A DNA stretch of 64,000 nucleotides from JAJVID01 sp035275345 (lineage in GTDB: Bacteria; Acidobacteriota; Blastocatellia; RBC074): NCBI GenBank assembly GCA_035275345.1, contig DATEMY010000358.1, positions 1 to 64,000 of the forward strand. Reading direction: 5' to 3'. Numbering within the stretch: position 1 is the first letter of the stretch; each line of letters begins with the position of its first letter. Under the pieces are notes generated by a model that saw only the letters and a list, made by a program, of their open reading frames with translations, searched no databases and was not told the DNA's origin. Of the stretch, positions 62,060-64,000 are shown piece by piece. A program made the translations under genes and the position numbers.

Positions 62060-64000
62060 TTATGCGGCTTTTGCTAGGCATGCGCCTTGCGTTGCCTTAC
62101 GACCGGGATGAACCAACGCCGGTCTGAACCCATGGCGATCAGCCAGCCAACCCATCTCCCTGACCTTATCAATGTCTAGATCAATTCCGAGGCTGGTATC
62201 TTCAAACCTATGCTCCAAAGCCAGGATCATAGTTTCGGCCATGCAGGCATAGGCAAGCCCGGTGTCTATATCCAGGGTGAAACTGATCTTAGAGTCGCCC
62301 GGCAAACTCACCACGCCGCCATCGATCACAAAGATATCAGGACGGCTCATTCTGACGGCTCGACTTACATTCGGCGGGCGTGAGATATCACATACAACCG
62401 CCCCCTCTTTGATGTATTCAGGCGCCGCCAAATCACCTGCTACATTTGTCGAAGTAATCACTACGTCAGCTTCTAGGAGCGACTGACGCATGTCGCGAGT
62501 GTCGGTAATAACACACAAGCGGCGCCCCATTTCTGTGGCGAGTCCAATCCAATCTATCCTGCCTCTGTCCTGACGTCCGGCAAGCAGGAGGTCGCAGATC
62601 TCACCGGCGAGTGTTCCTTTAAGAAAGCTTTTGCCTTGCAAACCCAGTTCCTGGATCGAGCGTAAAATTTCCACGCTTACTTGTACCAGGCGGCGCTTAC
62701 TCTCCGCCGGACGAGCCGGATTTCCGATTAAAAACAGTCTCTCTACATGCTGCGAGAGCAGAATGGAGATGGCGCGCCCTATCGAACCTGTGGCGCCCAC
62801 AACTGCCGTACAGCTTGTAGACAAACGGCGCCCAGTCATCTCAAGCGCCGCTTCGATGGATTGCTTGGCGGCGACGGCAGTATAGGAGTTGCCAGTGGTC
62901 AGCGGCGGCAATCCATTGTCTCCGAGGTAAAGACCACCACGCGTTACTATCGACGTATACGCGCCCAATCCGATTATTTTCGCTCCCCTTTCCTGAGCTA
63001 TCCGCACCGCCGTCCTTATTTCTGATACGGCCTCGTAATAGGGCATCTGCGTCAGCTCTTCCGCGGTGCGCGGCACGATAATGAACTCGCCGTAAGCAGT
63101 CTGACCAGTCTTTGAGACGACGTGCGCATCGCCGATTACGAATGGGTCAAAATTCTCGGCGACACATGAGGCCAGTCGCGCAACCTGCCGATCTGAAAGT
63201 ATGCTAAGGCTTGTGTCGATGTTCGCATAGTCACGCACTGTCAATGGATGCAGAAGAAAGGCAAAGCGATTGACTCTATCGGTCACGGGGAATTGGTAGA
63301 CGTTCGAACGCCCCTGGGGCTTCAACTCCTTGACGTCAACATCTATTCCCGTAAGATGGGTGGTGAAATACGCCGTGTTGCGTAACTCCAATGCATCCAG
63401 GGTATCTTCAAAAGCTTCCAGGAAAAGCTCACACTCCTTCCAGGTAGCGATCAGCGGAGGTTCGATGCGGAGCACCCCGCCATCGTTCAGGGTATATCCT
63501 AGGCGTACGCCGCTTACCGCCAGCATACGACTCACAACGAGCGAAGCTAAGGCTTCATTTTCTCCAAGGCAGCCCAGCAGACCGGAACCCCAGTTGAAGC
63601 GGTTGATGCCTAAACGAATTCCCAGCATGTAGCCGCGTCCGCTAATTACGTTGACAATGTTCGGATGTTTCTCCTTAAGATACTGCAATTCCTGTTTCAA
63701 GCGAGCGCCGTTATCCGCAACCTGCCTGATTAACTGGCGGTCGTTTTCCTCCAGGAGATCCAGCGTGGCCAATCCGATTCTGCACGCGAGAGTATTTCCG
63801 GCGAAAGTAGAAGTGTGCTTCAGCGCGAAATCATCATTGTAAACATCTTCCTTACATAAGCAGGCGCCGATCGGCGCCAGCCCGCCGCCGAGGGCTTTAG
63901 CAATGGTAATAACATCCGGAATAACCCCCTCAGTATCGCAGGCAAACATCGCACCGGTGCGCCCCAAACCTGTTTGGATTTCATCGACGATCATCTTGGT
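62060..64000 (-). CDS. class III aminotransferase fused to acyl-ACP reductase-like domain (partial)
   Basis: At least 646 residues; the N-terminus lies beyond the right edge. The visible start is the core of a class III PLP transaminase: DEIQTGLGRTG (PLP-nitrogen Asp) and TIAKALGGG with the Schiff-base Lys, to about residue 205. From about 235 the protein resembles cyanobacterial acyl-ACP reductase (AAR): GLGAYTSIVTRGG, LTTGNSYTA, the NADP motif VVGATGSIGRAI, IDGGVV, and the active Cys region YACMAETM, ending DRHGFRPAL. Predicted product: an amine from an acyl thioester via the aldehyde. It is the leading gene of the minus-strand cluster in this window. Confidence 0.82.
   Translation of the reverse strand, partial: TKMIVDEIQTGLGRTGAMFACDTEGVIPDVITIAKALGGGLAPIGACLCKEDVYNDDFALKHTSTFAGNTLACRIGLATLDLLEENDRQLIRQVADNGARLKQELQYLKEKHPNIVNVISGRGYMLGIRLGINRFNWGSGLLGCLGENEALASLVVSRMLAVSGVRLGYTLNDGGVLRIEPPLIATWKECELFLEAFEDTLDALELRNTAYFTTHLTGIDVDVKELKPQGRSNVYQFPVTDRVNRFAFLLHPLTVRDYANIDTSLSILSDRQVARLASCVAENFDPFVIGDAHVVSKTGQTAYGEFIIVPRTAEELTQMPYYEAVSEIRTAVRIAQERGAKIIGLGAYTSIVTRGGLYLGDNGLPPLTTGNSYTAVAAKQSIEAALEMTGRRLSTSCTAVVGATGSIGRAISILLSQHVERLFLIGNPARPAESKRRLVQVSVEILRSIQELGLQGKSFLKGTLAGEICDLLLAGRQDRGRIDWIGLATEMGRRLCVITDTRDMRQSLLEADVVITSTNVAGDLAAPEYIKEGAVVCDISRPPNVSRAVRMSRPDIFVIDGGVVSLPGDSKISFTLDIDTGLAYACMAETMILALEHRFEDTSLGIDLDIDKVREMGWLADRHGFRPALVHPGRKATQGACLAKAA

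Overview
The window looks like a chromosomal segment of an Acidobacteriota bacterium, probably of the class Blastocatellia. That placement is an inference. It rests on a quinol-oxidising alternative complex III (ACIII) next to an A2-type caa3-like oxidase, a group 1h [NiFe] hydrogenase with its usual accessory genes, Oar-like TonB receptors and several word-type palindromic repeats. The central 38 kb is visibly GC-rich. Both ends, especially 57-64 kb, are less so.

Layout. (1) 0.4-4.5 kb: a membrane-anchored DUF3616-like protein, a small zinc-ribbon protein and an OmpR-type response regulator/histidine kinase pair. (2) 4.9-13.9 kb: a cytosolic [NiFe] hydrogenase with group 2-like large-subunit motifs, its maturation protease and a full hypABFCDE set. 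A TnpB tail interrupts this block between hypF and hypC. (3) 14.5-27.4 kb: ACIII genes actABCDEF, a small membrane protein, a SCO-CoxB-cytochrome c fusion, and coxA, coxC and coxD. (4) 27.7-42.7 kb: group 1h hydrogenase hhySL, its conserved accessory genes (Nfu-like, DUF5947-like, DUF6084-like, a protease, a 54-residue membrane protein and a YceI-like protein), then a second full hypABFCDE set with a GmhA-like isomerase between hypC and hypD. Blocks 2-4 all run on the + strand and form one hydrogen-respiration locus: H2 to quinone to ACIII to cytochrome c/CuA to oxygen. (5) 42.7-47.6 kb, minus strand: a second DUF3616-like lipoprotein and two secreted rhamnogalacturonan-type proteins. (6) 47.8-56.1 kb: a BoxR/BzdR-like regulator and a divergent AraC-type regulator, a TonB receptor, a feruloyl-CoA synthase-like ligase, the tail of a lost 3-hydroxyacyl-CoA dehydrogenase, and a CouO-like hydrolase. 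These suggest plant cell-wall phenolic use. (7) 56.2-64.0 kb, minus strand: a decayed or rearranged natural-product cluster. It has 2,3-diaminopropionate genes sbnA and sbnB, an MbtH protein with an unknown C-terminal domain, a GNAT-like enzyme, a truncated NRPS adenylation domain followed by scraps of a condensation domain and a thioesterase, the tail of an ABC exporter, and an aminotransferase fused to an acyl-ACP-reductase-like domain that runs off the right edge.

Most notable: the self-contained H2-respiration locus with two hydrogenases; the aminotransferase-acyl reductase fusion and MbtH fusion in the sbn-type cluster; repeated deletion scars in that cluster; a word-type palindromic repeat inserted in frame into the start of actE; and the SCO-CoxB-cytochrome c fusion. 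All family calls come from reading motifs by eye; no database search was run.
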